The notes under the pieces: generated by a model | What the model saw: the letters and a program-made list of their open reading frames with translations, nothing else | Database searches by the model: none | What the model was told of the DNA's origin: nothing | Translations under genes and position numbers: made by a program | Source: Jaaginema sp046541115 | GTDB lineage: Bacteria; Cyanobacteriota; Cyanobacteriia; Cyanobacteriales; Spirulinaceae | Assembly (NCBI GenBank): GCA_046541115.1 | Contig: JBKHDX010000259.1 | Span: 1 to 6,392, forward strand | Direction: 5' to 3' | DNA length: 6,392 nt | Shown: one piece after another, positions 6,279 to 6,392 of the stretch | Numbering within the stretch: the stretch's first letter is position 1 | How the letters are laid out: each line of letters begins with the position of its first letter

Positions 6279-6351
6279 TTATTGGTTGTTGGTTGTTGGT
6301 TATTGGTTGTTGGTTGTTGGTTATTGGTTATTGGTTATTGGTTGTTGGTTA
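6275..6351 (+). repeat. TTGGTTR heptamer tandem array downstream of the Hsp70 gene
   Basis: Ten perfect TTGGTTR units from 6282 to 6351, whose last base runs G,G,A,G,G,A,A,A,G,A. They are preceded in phase by a one-mismatch unit TTAGTTA (6275-6281) that contains the TAG stop codon (6276-6278). This is an STRR-type array and can vary in unit number. The final unit runs into the GC-rich palindrome that follows. Confidence 0.93.
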
Positions 6352-6353
6352 TT

Positions 6354-6372
6354 GGGCGGGGAAACCCCGCCC
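6354..6372. repeat. GC-rich perfect palindrome (GGGCGGGG-AAA-CCCCGCCC)
   Basis: Eight-base arms with a three-base loop, able to form a very stable hairpin in RNA or DNA. It follows the heptamer array directly and lies 75 bases past the Hsp70 stop. There is no T-tract after it (CCTACAAG follows), so it is not a classical intrinsic terminator, though it may stop or protect the transcript. From memory, similar GGGGCGGG...CCCCGCCCCTAC elements are scattered through many cyanobacterial genomes. Confidence 0.8.
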
Positions 6373-6392
6373 CTACAAGCCCACTGCCCAAA

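Noticed and set aside
6354..6378. Rho-independent terminator for the Hsp70 gene
   Set aside because: The hairpin is strong but no T-tract follows, so I list it only as a palindromic repeat.

Overview
The window comes from a cyanobacterium, most likely a filamentous one. Three things point there: about 20 copies of the octamer GCGATCGC (HIP1) in 6.4 kb, heptanucleotide tandem repeats of the STRR kind beside the genes, and two proteins of types expanded in cyanobacteria. I cannot name genus or species from sequence alone.

Layout: (1) Positions 1-112 are non-coding, with the end of one heptamer array (TTGGTTR, 1-14) and a second heptamer array (ACTGNTR, 57-111). (2) Positions 113-4219 on the minus strand hold one very large gene for a soluble methyl-accepting chemotaxis-type protein of 1368 residues, with five GAF domains, a HAMP domain and an intact MCP signalling domain. 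Three of the GAFs resemble cyanobacteriochrome (bilin photoreceptor) GAFs and keep cysteines at the expected places, so it is a candidate photoreceptor or redox/ligand receptor feeding a CheA/CheW pathway, probably for phototaxis or gliding/twitching motility. (3) Positions 4220-4670 form a 451-bp divergent intergenic region. It contains a good sigma70-type promoter (4416-4444) pointing at the right-hand gene, two overlapping palindromes lying over its -35 box, a doubtful 38-codon ORF, and a short heptamer array running up to the next start codon. (4) Positions 4671-6278 on the plus strand encode a 535-residue Hsp70/DnaK-family ATPase with a complete nucleotide-binding domain, a short divergent C-terminal beta domain and no helical lid. 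(5) Positions 6279-6392 hold a third heptamer array (TTGGTTR, about ten clean units) followed at once by a GC-rich perfect palindrome.

The two genes are divergent and share only the spacer. Nothing in the sequence shows that they act together. I see no complete new system here. The points most worth a second look are the GAF array with its cysteine pattern and mosaic duplication, the operator-like palindromes at the Hsp70 promoter, and the heptamer arrays that touch the stop or start codons of both genes.
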